64,000 bases of DNA, from positions 1-64,000 of the forward strand of contig CAVBMG010000007.1 of NCBI GenBank assembly GCA_963596435.1, given 5' to 3'. The notes below the pieces were generated by a model. It was given only the letters and a program-made list of their open reading frames with translations. It made no database searches and was not told the DNA's origin. This stretch comes from COE1 sp963596435. Lineage in GTDB: Bacteria; Bacillota; Clostridia; Lachnospirales; Lachnospiraceae. Below are positions 1 through 9,537 of the stretch, in pieces. The position numbers and the translations under genes are program-made. Every line of letters begins with the position of its first letter. The stretch's first letter is position 1.

Positions 1-38
1 AAAAATGGTGCAGCCTTGTTACCAGCTACACCATTTTT
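1..38 (-). terminator. Terminator of the giant PHP surface protein gene
   Basis: Ten-base arms AAAAATGGTG (1-10) and CACCATTTTT (29-38) are perfectly complementary, and an AGC/GCT pair extends the stem inward. It starts 37 bases beyond the stop codon of the minus-strand gene. The U-tract is part of the stem, as in many Clostridia terminators. Confidence 0.8.
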
Positions 39-74
39 ACTATTTACACGTACCTCGTTCCAGCAACGCTTATT

Positions 75-3000
75 TTACTGTGCAATCAGAACAATGATAT
101 CTGTCAGTTCATTTGTCTGGATTGCCACATTACCAATCTCATTTACAGTTGTAATGTTGACCCGTTCATAGTTTCCTGTCAACAGGCTCTTGCTGTAGAG
201 ATATGCTGTCTTTCCTACATATTCTGTACCAAGATTCATATGAATACCTGCTGAATATGGCAACTTGATTGCCTTGATTGGACGCATATAGAATACCTTG
301 AAACCATCGTGTTCAGGAAGCTGCATCAGTTCTGAATCAAAGTCATACTCTGTCATGACATCCTGAATATCAGGTGCATAGATACTGAATCCTACGCCAT
401 TTCCAAGATGTGCCATCAGATACAGATTACGTCCATAATACTTCTGTAAAAGTTCTGTTCTTAACTTCCTGTCTGACTTGCCAAGTGCTACATCTACGTA
501 AGGAAGACCTGCATCTGTTACAGAGTCTGCAAGTGGAGCCGGTTCCTGCGCAATTGTAGTCAATCTTGTGGAAGTTGTTGTGGAATCTGCTGTTGTTGAA
601 TTATCTGATGTACTCTCTTCTGTGGAAGAATTTGTTTCGCTGCTTTCCTCTGTAGAAGGCTGTTCTGTACTTGATTCTTTCTTTCCTGCCGTAATTTCAT
701 CACAGTCACGTACTCTTAATACAGGAACAGATACATCACTGTCTCCTTCTGGATGTTTATAGAGGAAGCCGACTGCAGTTACAGTTTTACCTTTTTCTAC
801 GATAGAAGCTAATGTATTCTTACCTGTTGTACCGGAGGTGATGTAACCATCAATGAAGATTGCTGCCTCATTGCCATTATCATCTGTGAGCCAGAATTCA
901 GATACGGCATCACCGTCTTTTTCTACTGCGCTGACTTTACCTGTTACTTCGATCAGCTTACCACCATTCTTATCATAGTCCATAGAATCAACAACTGACA
1001 TATGTGTCGGTTTTATGGTTGCCAGATTCTTGTCATCCAGGATTTCGTAACTTACAAGCTGTAATTCCTTATCTCCCTGGTATGCATCTACATAACCAAC
1101 GACACGAATCTTCGTTCCGTTCTTCACGCCTGCTGTTGCAAACGGGAATACTGTAATACCGCCTGTTGCATCCTGCACATAAATGGTATCAAAGAATGTT
1201 GTATTCTCATTTGCTGTACCATTTGCTACATAGCCTTCGATAGCAAATACATCACCCATCTCGGCTTTACGTACCTTTGCAATATCTGTTGCTTCGATTT
1301 CTACTTTCTTGGCATCCAGAATGTTATTGATAATCGTATAGTTTGCATATGGAAGAGAATCATTATTATCCAGCTCTGCCTTAACTTCAAAGTTGGACAT
1401 GAATACGGAACCACCAACGAAGATCTCTCCACCAAACTTCGTCTTCTGGGAAGCAAGAGCTACTACATTGCCTTTTTCTACATATACGGAGCTGTCTGCT
1501 TTCTCTCCAGAATCTGTCTTGCAGTCGATAGAATAAGTTGTATCAAATCCCTTAACCAGCCACTGAGCAGGATATACGCTGCCTGTTTCTTCTGTTGCAT
1601 TGGTAATATCTACTGTACATCCACTATATGCAGAGTAGGTCTGTCCTTCCTTGAATCCCTTTAAATACGGACTGGAAGTATTCACATTCTTATAGTAAAG
1701 TCTATAAGCCTGTCCACCATTGTTGACTTCATCATATGCTTCATCACTGTTCATACGGATTGTAGCACCGATTGCCTCCAGAAGCTTATTCGTCTCTGTG
1801 GCTGTCTGTCCACTTGTTGTATCCTGATAATCTGCCAGACCACATACAATGACAGTTCCGCCGTTCTCTACGTATTCTTTAACAGTCTCAAGGAAGGAAT
1901 CCTCATAATGAGCCACTTTATAATCTCCTGCATTTGCTGTACCTGTCTTCTTTGCAGGGGCTGATACAACCAATATAGCTGCATCCTTTAATGTTTCTGC
2001 TGTAATTTCATCTTTTACGACTCTTGCCTTGATGTTTTTATCAGCAGCGATTGAAATAAAGCTGTCAACGTTATCTCCATAGTAACCTGTTACATAATCG
2101 TTATAATGTGTACCATCAATTACTACGTGAGATACCATGCTGTTATCCACATAAGTCAGCTTCAATACGTCATTATATACTTTCTCCACGCCATTTAAAG
2201 ATGCTTTCACAACAACGTTCATCTCCATAGCGCCGACTTTATCATGTGTATAGCTGAAGGTATAAGTTGCAGTACCTTCTGAAGCTACCTTTGTCAGACC
2301 TTCTTTGTCAAGATCAACTGCTTTTACTGTCTTGCCGTCTACTGTAAATTCAATAGATTCAATATTTAATGCTGTCTTTTCATTATTATACAGATCAAGT
2401 GTCACATCCAGAGGTTCCCCTGCGATAGGAAGTGCCTCGTCTGTGGAAAGGGCATTGATACCTGCTGCCTCTACTTCACCTACCCATACCGGTGCAGTAA
2501 CTGCGATATCTCCGTCTGCTTCTGTTACTTTAATATAATAGTAAGAATAAGAAGAAGGAACTTCAAAGTTCACAGTAGCTTCTGCTGTATCTATTGTCTT
2601 GGACGCAATGCTTAAACCACCGTTTACGATGACTTCTACCTTGCCAAGCTTGGCATCTGTCGGGTCGGACAGTTCTACATTTAATTCTACAGTATCACCT
2701 ACCATATCTTTATCAAGAATAGTACCCATGATATAGGAATCCAGTGTATAGTAGATGCTCAAATCATTATCTTCTGTTGCATAGACACGATAATTTCTCA
2801 TCGCATCATAGATATTATCCTGTGTAAGGCTGTCTGCCAGAACAACGCTTCTTGCTGTATTAGCAGAACCCCATTTACCCTTGTGGTTATCCTGGTTATT
2901 GGTAGGAGCTACATGCCAGCCCTTATCCAATGCTCTTGTGTAATATTCATAGGAAGGGAAATAACCGGAGCTTCCGATTGCACCTTCACCATTACCTACT

Positions 3001-6000
3001 TCAATTGTAGTGATCAGTGCATCATTTGCCTCTGAATAGTAAGCAAAATCACTGAAATCACCGAAAGTCGTACCTGGATGGTTGAACTGATTGATTGAAT
3101 CAGGAGCAGTCTGTAAAGTATCATAGTAGTTCTGCAATGCTGTACTGTATGTTGCATATGCAGACTGTGTACGGCTCTGGAAACCATCTGTATTAAACGT
3201 GTTCATATGACCCAGTCCGTTAGACCATGTCATTTCATAACCAAAAATACCTACGAAATCATCTGTTGTATATTTCTGTGCCAGTTCATGACCTTCTACC
3301 CACTCTGTACTCATAGAGCCATCGTTGATATTAGCCTGATCTGCGTTATCAAAGGAGTTGGAATGGTCTGTTACTGCAAGGAAGTCCAGATTATCTACCT
3401 TGGATGCGTACTGGAATGCCTCTTCACATGTACCTGCACCATCAGAGTAGCTGGTGTGTGCATGGAGCTGTCCAAAGTAAATATTATACTTCTCGTTTTC
3501 TCTTGCTGTAAAAGTCAGTGTCTTAACGGCGCTATCTTCATAACCTTCCTTCACTGCCTTTACTACCATTGTGCATGGAAGTTTGGTCAGGCTGACAGGA
3601 GTTTCATATTTCTCCCAGTTGTATGTATCTGTTGTTTCTTCTTTTTCGTCTGTATTCGTTTCTTCAGACTCTGTAGTCTGTTCTGTGTCTTTTGCTTCTT
3701 CTTTAACAAAAGCATAAAGAATCTGTGCATCCTGTGTTTCACAGGTCAATTTTACTTTGCTGCCTGCTGCTACTGCGCCACCGTTTGGTGTTGCCTTCAC
3801 TGTTGCGACCTTAGCCTGTGTATACTTGTAGTTCACTACAATACTGTCCTTGATACCATCCTTGGATGCATATACACGTACTGTACAGGGAAGTTCACTG
3901 ATAACAGGTTTGCTGTCTGCACTGTATTCTTTGAATTCACCACCATTGAATGCATAATAAATTGTTGCATCCTTGGTACTTGTCTTCATGGTGATCTGTG
4001 TACCAACACCGGCTTCTCCAGCTTCCGGATCTACTGTTACATAACCACAGAAATCATCTGAAACCAGAGGATTGGCTGTAATCTTAATATCATTAAAATA
4101 GTTTGTTCCGCCAGTACCGATCGTTGTACCTTTAATAGAAGTACTGTCTGTGACTCTCAGTCTTAAAGTGAGCTTCTCTGCATTGTTAGCATCTTCTGGA
4201 AGTGAGATATGAATCTCATGCATCTTGCTGGCTGTCTGCAGGGAGAATGTACCATCTGTCAATTCTTTATTAATTTCTACAGGTGTTGCTACCCCATCAG
4301 GATATGATGTATAACTGCACTCTAAAGTACCCTTACCTGCTTTGCTAAAGTTCTTACCATCTGTGCTGTATTCCAATACGAAATTCTTGGCGCCTGTGTT
4401 AGATCCATTCATGAAGAAGGACATCTCCAGATTACCATACTGTGCGCTGCTTGTCTCAATCTGGTAATACTCATCTGCTGTCAGACCTTTGCTACCGATG
4501 CTGTAGGTTGTACCACCTGTCTGTGAGCTGGTATTGGAGATCAATGGCTGATTGCCATTGGAAAGTGTCAGCTTGGTGTCCTTATCCAGATAATCATTTT
4601 CATCATATAAGTCACCATATACTGTATTACCGTCAAAATTTGCAGAACCTGCAAAAGAAGCCATATTCAAAGTAATGGAATCATCAATTTCATAAGAACC
4701 TGACTTACCAGTCCTGTAATCACTGCTTACACCATTTCTTAACTGATAATTAGTCTTATACGCAGAACATGCTGCATATACATCTACAACATCACCTTCT
4801 ACGACACCTTCTGGATATGCTGCTGCCTTGAAGATGGTAGCATTGCCTGCTGCATCTGTAATTGTAGTAGAACCGGTTGCATTATATGCGCCAAGTGTTG
4901 CGTCCTTGATACAGACATACTCGGACATATAATCAGCGCCAAGCTGTGCTGTTGTGACTTCCTGTGCTTCAATAGCCTCTACATTTTCAAGGATATCCAA
5001 CTTGGTCACATTGGTCAATTCCGGTACACCGCTGTATACAGTTGCTGTACCTTCTACTGCAACAATATCGCCTGCCTTATACTGGCTGTAGTTCTTGTAA
5101 TCATATACCAGATAACCATAGATCTCATTGTCAATCACATCTTCCAGTACGATGTTGATAAGATTATCTCCTGCCTTGGAAGCATATGCATATACGACCT
5201 GTCCAACTACTGTTGCTGTTCCTTCCGTCATTGCTGCTGCATCTTTTACACTTACAGCACCTTCGATGGAAGCAATCAGTTCATCGCTGATCGGATCATA
5301 TAAAGTCTCTTTATCATCTTCTGTGGTCTTGGTTACTGTAACATCATCAGCACTTGCAACACGAAGCTGAATACCATTATAATCGCCTACAACTGCATAT
5401 ACACTTACCTGATCTTCTTCTTTCACATCTGTCAGGGCAGGTATTTTATATACATTAACGCTGTTGCCATCTGCATCTGTCAATGTTGTATTGCCACTGG
5501 TATTGATCTTGCCAATCTCCACATCCTTGATCAGGACTCTGGTAGATTCATATTTGCTGTCTGCTGCATAATCCTCCAATAATTCCTGAATCGTTACTTC
5601 TGTGGAAGGAAGTACTGTGCTGGAAGTTGCCTTCTTAATCTTTACAGTTTCTGCTGCCGTCAGTTCTTCAAGCCCCTTGAAATTGGCTCTTGTTCCCTTC
5701 ACAGTCAGGGTATCGCCTGCTTCGATATCTGTTGGTGCTGCATCATAAAAAGCATCAATACCTGCTGTCTTATCCTGTAAATATACATTTCTGCCATCTA
5801 CAAAAGTAACAATACCCTTTACAGTCAGGTCTGTCGTACCTACTTCTGCCTTTTTCGCCTCATCAATTGCGATTACATCTGAGCCTACACCTGAACGAAC
5901 ACCCAGATATTTGAAGGTATCTACCTCATATCCAGTCCATTCATCGAAGGAAAAAGTGGGGGCACTGCTTGTAACGGCATCATTTCTGACTAATGTACAA

Positions 6001-7028
6001 TCCTTGAATGACTTATCTCCGTCTGTCCATACCTTCTTCTCACCAATGGTTCCCAATACATCGATCATTGTATCATTGTGGAATAATACGATTGCATCAT
6101 CACCATTGAAATTACATACGCTGCTGGTTGCATCAGCGATCTCCAACAGATCTTCTACTGACCCTGAATTTACCAGTACGAATACATCACCTGCAGCAAG
6201 GGTAGTACCTTCTTTAAAGGTATAATTATTCTTTGCTTCTGTCTTGCCGTTATCATATAAGGAAACCTTATATTCACTCAGATCAATGTCTGAACCGGTT
6301 CCATTATAGATCTCCAGCGCTTTATTATTGGAAGAGCCTTCTACATATTCAGAGAAAAAGACACCCTCAGAAGCGGTCTTCTGCTCTTCCTGTTCTTCCT
6401 TTACTGTATAACTGAAAGATACCTTCTCGCTGTCTTCCAGACTGCCGTCCTTCATAACTGCAAAGGCAACGATTGTTGTATCTTCATTAATCTCTATTTC
6501 TTCCTTATAGGTCGTATAATTCTCACTGCCATTGGTGTTGTACATGATAACAGCACCTTCTGTTTCAGTGCTTAATGCGACCTTGGTTCCTTTTGTTACT
6601 TCACCTGCTGCAACAGATGCTTTAACCTGTGCACAGGCTTCTTTTTCAACTTCTTCAGACTGTTCTGTTGTCTTCTCAGTTGTCTGTTCCTCAGATTCTT
6701 CTGTCTGAACCGTTGTCTGCTGTTTGGAATCTTCCTCATCAGCTGTAGTTGTTTGTTCCGTGCTCTTTGTTTCGTTGTCTGAATCTTCTGCCTGACTCTG
6801 GGAGCTTTCCTGGTTCTGGGAATCTTCTGCCTGACTTTGAGAGCTTTCCTCATTTTGGGAATCCTCTGCCTGGCTCTGAGAGCTTTCCTCATTTTGGGAA
6901 TCTACCTCTCTGGATTCCTCCACAATTGTTTCTTCTGCATAAACTGTCGTTACTCCACTAAAACAAGAGCTTGCCACCATAATGGCAGCCAACAGTCCTG
7001 CAGTGAACTTGCGTCCACTTCTTCTCAT
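75..7028 (-). CDS. Giant secreted PHP-domain (CehA/McbA-type) phosphoesterase with lamin-tail and OB-fold modules
   Basis: This 2317-residue protein starts with a signal peptide (about 1-31, cleavage near VYAEE) and has GGAGGAG upstream of the ATG. Domains in order: a Ser/Gln/Glu-rich linker with three 13-residue repeats (about 43-85); a chitobiase-type beta-sandwich (about 135-210); a lamin-tail domain (about 220-330); several OB-fold-like modules (about 390-800); two more beta-sandwiches; a PHP metallophosphoesterase core (about 1180-1500) with LHAHTSYSD, AVTDHSN, QFNHPG and NQDNHKG as likely metal-binding stretches; a GATase/ThuA-like Rossmann region (about 1625-1780); two OB folds (about 1910-2105); a Ser/Thr-rich linker; and a unique C-terminal domain. 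Lamin-tail plus OB-fold scaffolds are usual in extracellular nucleases, so cleavage of a phosphodiester outside the cell is a reasonable inference. I see no LPXTG or SLH anchor, so how it is retained is unclear. Confidence 0.75.
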   Translation of the reverse strand: MRRSGRKFTAGLLAAIMVASSCFSGVTTVYAEETIVEESREVDSQNEESSQSQAEDSQNEESSQSQAEDSQNQESSQSQAEDSDNETKSTEQTTTADEEDSKQQTTVQTEESEEQTTEKTTEQSEEVEKEACAQVKASVAAGEVTKGTKVALSTETEGAVIMYNTNGSENYTTYKEEIEINEDTTIVAFAVMKDGSLEDSEKVSFSYTVKEEQEEQKTASEGVFFSEYVEGSSNNKALEIYNGTGSDIDLSEYKVSLYDNGKTEAKNNYTFKEGTTLAAGDVFVLVNSGSVEDLLEIADATSSVCNFNGDDAIVLFHNDTMIDVLGTIGEKKVWTDGDKSFKDCTLVRNDAVTSSAPTFSFDEWTGYEVDTFKYLGVRSGVGSDVIAIDEAKKAEVGTTDLTVKGIVTFVDGRNVYLQDKTAGIDAFYDAAPTDIEAGDTLTVKGTRANFKGLEELTAAETVKIKKATSSTVLPSTEVTIQELLEDYAADSKYESTRVLIKDVEIGKINTSGNTTLTDADGNSVNVYKIPALTDVKEEDQVSVYAVVGDYNGIQLRVASADDVTVTKTTEDDKETLYDPISDELIASIEGAVSVKDAAAMTEGTATVVGQVVYAYASKAGDNLINIVLEDVIDNEIYGYLVYDYKNYSQYKAGDIVAVEGTATVYSGVPELTNVTKLDILENVEAIEAQEVTTAQLGADYMSEYVCIKDATLGAYNATGSTTITDAAGNATIFKAAAYPEGVVEGDVVDVYAACSAYKTNYQLRNGVSSDYRTGKSGSYEIDDSITLNMASFAGSANFDGNTVYGDLYDENDYLDKDTKLTLSNGNQPLISNTSSQTGGTTYSIGSKGLTADEYYQIETSSAQYGNLEMSFFMNGSNTGAKNFVLEYSTDGKNFSKAGKGTLECSYTSYPDGVATPVEINKELTDGTFSLQTASKMHEIHISLPEDANNAEKLTLRLRVTDSTSIKGTTIGTGGTNYFNDIKITANPLVSDDFCGYVTVDPEAGEAGVGTQITMKTSTKDATIYYAFNGGEFKEYSADSKPVISELPCTVRVYASKDGIKDSIVVNYKYTQAKVATVKATPNGGAVAAGSKVKLTCETQDAQILYAFVKEEAKDTEQTTESEETNTDEKEETTDTYNWEKYETPVSLTKLPCTMVVKAVKEGYEDSAVKTLTFTARENEKYNIYFGQLHAHTSYSDGAGTCEEAFQYASKVDNLDFLAVTDHSNSFDNADQANINDGSMSTEWVEGHELAQKYTTDDFVGIFGYEMTWSNGLGHMNTFNTDGFQSRTQSAYATYSTALQNYYDTLQTAPDSINQFNHPGTTFGDFSDFAYYSEANDALITTIEVGNGEGAIGSSGYFPSYEYYTRALDKGWHVAPTNNQDNHKGKWGSANTARSVVLADSLTQDNIYDAMRNYRVYATEDNDLSIYYTLDSYIMGTILDKDMVGDTVELNVELSDPTDAKLGKVEVIVNGGLSIASKTIDTAEATVNFEVPSSYSYYYIKVTEADGDIAVTAPVWVGEVEAAGINALSTDEALPIAGEPLDVTLDLYNNEKTALNIESIEFTVDGKTVKAVDLDKEGLTKVASEGTATYTFSYTHDKVGAMEMNVVVKASLNGVEKVYNDVLKLTYVDNSMVSHVVIDGTHYNDYVTGYYGDNVDSFISIAADKNIKARVVKDEITAETLKDAAILVVSAPAKKTGTANAGDYKVAHYEDSFLETVKEYVENGGTVIVCGLADYQDTTSGQTATETNKLLEAIGATIRMNSDEAYDEVNNGGQAYRLYYKNVNTSSPYLKGFKEGQTYSAYSGCTVDITNATEETGSVYPAQWLVKGFDTTYSIDCKTDSGEKADSSVYVEKGNVVALASQKTKFGGEIFVGGSVFMSNFEVKAELDNNDSLPYANYTIINNILDAKKVEIEATDIAKVRKAEMGDVFAIEGYVANGTANENTTFFDTIYVQDATGGITVFPFATAGVKNGTKIRVVGYVDAYQGDKELQLVSYEILDDKNLATIKPTHMSVVDSMDYDKNGGKLIEVTGKVSAVEKDGDAVSEFWLTDDNGNEAAIFIDGYITSGTTGKNTLASIVEKGKTVTAVGFLYKHPEGDSDVSVPVLRVRDCDEITAGKKESSTEQPSTEESSETNSSTEESTSDNSTTADSTTTSTRLTTIAQEPAPLADSVTDAGLPYVDVALGKSDRKLRTELLQKYYGRNLYLMAHLGNGVGFSIYAPDIQDVMTEYDFDSELMQLPEHDGFKVFYMRPIKAIKLPYSAGIHMNLGTEYVGKTAYLYSKSLLTGNYERVNITTVNEIGNVAIQTNELTDIIVLIAQ
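6781..6897 (-). repeat. Three tandem 39-bp repeats encoding a Ser/Gln/Glu-rich linker
   Basis: Units lie at 6781-6819, 6820-6858 and 6859-6897. Each encodes a 13-residue unit of the type SQNEESSQSQAED near the N terminus of the secreted protein. The copies differ at a few bases, so they are not a fresh duplication. They probably form a flexible cell-wall-spanning or spacer segment whose copy number may vary between strains. Confidence 0.9.
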
Positions 7029-7136
7029 TTACTTATACTCCTCCTCTGTTTAGGTTCGCGACCAGTCATTCCTCCTATAACCGATCACACCGCAGAATTC
7101 CTTCTATCTTCTGTGGTATCACATAGTAGCACAAAA

Positions 7137-7164
7137 GGCAGCGTAGTTCATAGACTTCGCTGCC
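7137..7164 (-). terminator. Intrinsic terminator within the leader of the giant PHP gene
   Basis: Arms GGCAGCG (7137-7143) and CGCTGCC (7158-7164) form a seven-bp stem, extended by AGT/ACT after one mismatch. On the minus strand the stem is followed by TTTTG. It lies between the predicted promoter (7262-7291) and the start codon (7028), so it could act as an attenuator. It could also simply end read-through from the AAA gene at 7321-9006. Confidence 0.6.
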
Positions 7165-7176
7165 TCTCTGCATTAA

Positions 7177-7245
7177 TTACAGGCACCAAAAGTCAATATG
7201 AATGTCTCCATATTTCATAACACGTTCTTGACTTTTCCCCTGTAA
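7177..7245 (-). promoter_or_regulatory. Nested stem structure, riboswitch-like aptamer candidate of unrecognised class
   Basis: Read on the minus strand, TTACAGG (7245-7239) pairs with CCTGTAA (7183-7177). Inside it AAAAGTCAA pairs with TTGACTTTT (arms 7228-7236 and 7188-7196), and inside that TATGAA pairs with TTCATA across a 5'-side bulge. The structure begins about 10 bases after the predicted start site and is followed by an intrinsic terminator. TGCCT at 7185-7181 overlaps the closing stem and can instead pair with AGGCA (7165-7161) in the terminator arm, which would give two exclusive folds. I do not recognise a known riboswitch consensus, including c-di-GMP-I. Confidence 0.5.
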
Positions 7246-7261
7246 ACACACTATGGGAATA

Positions 7262-7291
7262 ATTATATACCCAAATGGTAAAGTTTGTCAT
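7262..7291 (-). promoter_or_regulatory. Sigma-A-type promoter of the giant PHP gene
   Basis: The minus strand carries ATGACA (7291-7286), an 18-base spacer and TATAAT (7267-7262). Transcription would begin near 7255 and give a leader of about 225 bases that contains the nested stems and the terminator hairpin. Confidence 0.6.
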
Positions 7292-7320
7292 CACAAACTC
7301 GTAAAGTTTACGTAAAAAAT

Positions 7321-9006
7321 TTACCCGATTAAAACATTCTTTCCCTCAAATGCAAAACCATATTTATAAATCTGCTCTTTGGAAATTCCTCTTGCTGTCA
7401 ACGCCGTTTCATACTTTTTCTCTTCTATTTGCTCTAATGCTGTACGTACGGTATCTTCCAGTGTCTTCTCTTTTCTTGGATTAAACACCTTGAACTCTAT
7501 GATTACTGCATTCTTTGTTTTATCCTTTGGTTCCAGTGCTACATCATATCGTCCAAATCCACTTTCACGATTAGAAGATATGATATATTCTTCATCCAAC
7601 TCAACAATCAATCCAAGTACAAAGCCATGATAAAACCTTTCCGGCTGTTCTCCCAGCAGATCATTGGCTGTGTCAAAATAACTGAAAGTCTGCAATACAA
7701 TACGGTTCATATACGCATTCATTGTATCCAGATCACCTTTCAATAATGCTTCGATAAAACTGTTGTATTCTGTTTTGATGCTTTTAAACCATCCCTGTAC
7801 CATTCCCCTGAACATGCGCCTGACTTCCATATTGGTAATTGCCAGTTCATATACCGGGTCATTTTCTGTCATTTCCATCGGCTCATACTGCAACACCTTT
7901 AAATAACCACTTGCCAGAAGCAGACTCCATATAGCATCCTCATTAAAGGTAAGTTGTTCATACACTATCTGTTCATCAATCGGACACTGAATGCTTTTTC
8001 CTTTTAGCAGCTGTTCAAAACTCGTTTTTATGCTGCTGCTTCCTTCTTTTAACAACTTTCCTATCAGACTGTTGCTGCTGGTATTTGCCCAGTAAGTTCC
8101 AATTTTTCCTGTATCAAGGAAATTCAATATAGACCATGGATTATAAATATCCCGATGTTGTCCAAAAACAAAGCCGTCATACCAGGCTCTTACCTGCTCC
8201 TGCATATCACTATAACCACATTCATCCAATGCAGAAATAACCTCTTCCTGTGTAAATCCAAAAGAGGTCGCATACTCATCAGATGTTGTTGTTACAACTT
8301 TCAAATTATTGAGATCTGAAAATATGGATTCTTTGCTGACTCTTGTAATGCCTGTCATAATTGCCCTTTCCATATACGGATTAGACTTAAAGGCAGAATT
8401 AAAAATATTTCTTGTAAAAGCAACCAGTTCATCCCAGTATCCATTTACGTAAGCTTCCTGCATTGGCGTATCGTATTCATCCAAAAGAATGATTACATTC
8501 TTTTCATAATATCTTTTCAGGAAATCACAAAGCTGACTCAATGCCAATGATGCATCGCTGTCATCCATATTTTCACAAACGCGCCTGAAATAGGCTTTAT
8601 CAGTCTCATAAAGAAGATTGCTTTCAAGCAGAAAGGCATTTTCGGCATACAGCTTTGTCAGGAGCTGACATATTTTTTTACGTGCATTCTGATAATCTTT
8701 TTCCTTAACTCCGGCAAAAGACAGGCTGATTACCGGATAGGTTCCCTGTAAACGGCGGTATTTTTCATCCTTCCAAATATCCAGATTCTCAAATAAATCT
8801 GCCCTGTGTGCATATTCAATAGAGAAAAATTCCTGTACCATGCTCATGTTCAGTGTCTTACCAAAGCGGCGTGGGCGGGTAATCAGCGTTACATCATCTC
8901 CACTTTCCCACCATTCTCTGATAAAACCAGTTTTATCAATATAAAAAGAATTTCTTTCTCTTATTTTATCAAAACTCTGTATTCCGATGCCTATGGTTCT
9001 CCCCAT
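7321..9006 (-). CDS. AAA-ATPase-like / DUF1703 PD-(D/E)XK protein
   Basis: This 561-residue protein has the two-part layout of the AAA-ATPase-like plus DUF1703 family. The N-terminal ATPase-like domain carries the P-loop RPRRFGKT near residue 45 and a Walker B-like LLDEYDTP near 170. The C-terminal domain has GRYDV and IIEFK (about 480-500), which fit the metal-binding D...ExK of PD-(D/E)XK nucleases. The family is common in gut Clostridia and Bacteroidetes and has no settled function; defence or mobile-DNA roles have been suggested. A related copy lies at 28476-30065. A weak AAAGG precedes the ATG at 14 bases, and the gene has its own promoter at 9049-9077. Confidence 0.8.
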   Translation of the reverse strand: MGRTIGIGIQSFDKIRERNSFYIDKTGFIREWWESGDDVTLITRPRRFGKTLNMSMVQEFFSIEYAHRADLFENLDIWKDEKYRRLQGTYPVISLSFAGVKEKDYQNARKKICQLLTKLYAENAFLLESNLLYETDKAYFRRVCENMDDSDASLALSQLCDFLKRYYEKNVIILLDEYDTPMQEAYVNGYWDELVAFTRNIFNSAFKSNPYMERAIMTGITRVSKESIFSDLNNLKVVTTTSDEYATSFGFTQEEVISALDECGYSDMQEQVRAWYDGFVFGQHRDIYNPWSILNFLDTGKIGTYWANTSSNSLIGKLLKEGSSSIKTSFEQLLKGKSIQCPIDEQIVYEQLTFNEDAIWSLLLASGYLKVLQYEPMEMTENDPVYELAITNMEVRRMFRGMVQGWFKSIKTEYNSFIEALLKGDLDTMNAYMNRIVLQTFSYFDTANDLLGEQPERFYHGFVLGLIVELDEEYIISSNRESGFGRYDVALEPKDKTKNAVIIEFKVFNPRKEKTLEDTVRTALEQIEEKKYETALTARGISKEQIYKYGFAFEGKNVLIG

Positions 9007-9048
9007 ACTGAATGACCATACCTTTCTGTATTCATTGCCTTATTTCTT

Positions 9049-9077
9049 ATTATAGCCTATATCCTATGCCCGCGCAA
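9049..9077 (-). promoter_or_regulatory. Promoter of the first DUF1703 AAA gene
   Basis: TTGCGC (9077-9072), a 17-base spacer and TATAAT (9054-9049) read on the minus strand. The 15 bases 9049-9063 are identical to 10683-10697 in the promoter of the YbaK gene. Confidence 0.55.
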
Positions 9078-9097
9078 TGAACAGGTTGGGGCTAAAT

Positions 9098-9520
9098 CTA
9101 AAGAATATCCTCCACATCCACGACTTTATATCCCTGATCTATCAGATCTCTGGCAAAGATTCCCTGTCCGGGGATAAACTTCCCGGAAAATGTACCATCA
9201 TAAATCTGTTTTACACCACAGGAAGGGCTTCTGGATTGCAAAACGACACACTCTATCTCTTCTCCTGCAAGTTCTTTCAGAATGAGACTACTGCCCCGAT
9301 GAAACTCTGTATCCCTGCTGATTCCATTACGGTCTGTTGCAACACCATTGACCAGTTCCACCGGTGTTCTGGGTGTTGGCAATCCTCCTGCGACTTCTGG
9401 ACAGACTTCTATGACCTCTTTTCCCTCTAACCATTTATGCAGCTTCTCGCTGTAATTATTGCCACCACTGTATTTACAATTGCGTCCCACCAAACACGCA
9501 CTGACTACAACTTTTCCCAT
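9098..9520 (-). CDS. DUF523 family protein
   Basis: This 140-residue protein has the N-terminal SACLVGRNCKYSGGNN pattern and the internal SRSPSCG stretch typical of DUF523. The conserved cysteines suggest a metal or cluster site, but no reaction is established. I place the start at 9520 (GKVVVSACL) because family members begin a few residues before SACL; 9532 and 9577 are in-frame alternatives. AAAGGA ends 12 bases upstream. The gene follows the HD-domain gene by 17 bases and is probably in one transcript with it and YbaK. Confidence 0.8.
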   Translation of the reverse strand: MGKVVVSACLVGRNCKYSGGNNYSEKLHKWLEGKEVIEVCPEVAGGLPTPRTPVELVNGVATDRNGISRDTEFHRGSSLILKELAGEEIECVVLQSRSPSCGVKQIYDGTFSGKFIPGQGIFARDLIDQGYKVVDVEDIL

Positions 9521-9537
9521 TTTAATCGCCATTCCTT

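Noticed and set aside
2100..2317. LPXTG or SLH anchor for the giant secreted protein
   Set aside because: These numbers are residues. The C terminus ends in an ordinary folded domain with no sorting motif, hydrophobic tail or SLH repeats.
3207..4061. Plus-strand frame of 284 codons within the giant gene
   Set aside because: Very Cys/Phe-rich, typical of an antisense frame; no start signal.
7177..7245. Known c-di-GMP-I riboswitch
   Set aside because: The conserved joining sequences and two-hairpin plan are absent; only the position upstream of a surface protein fits.
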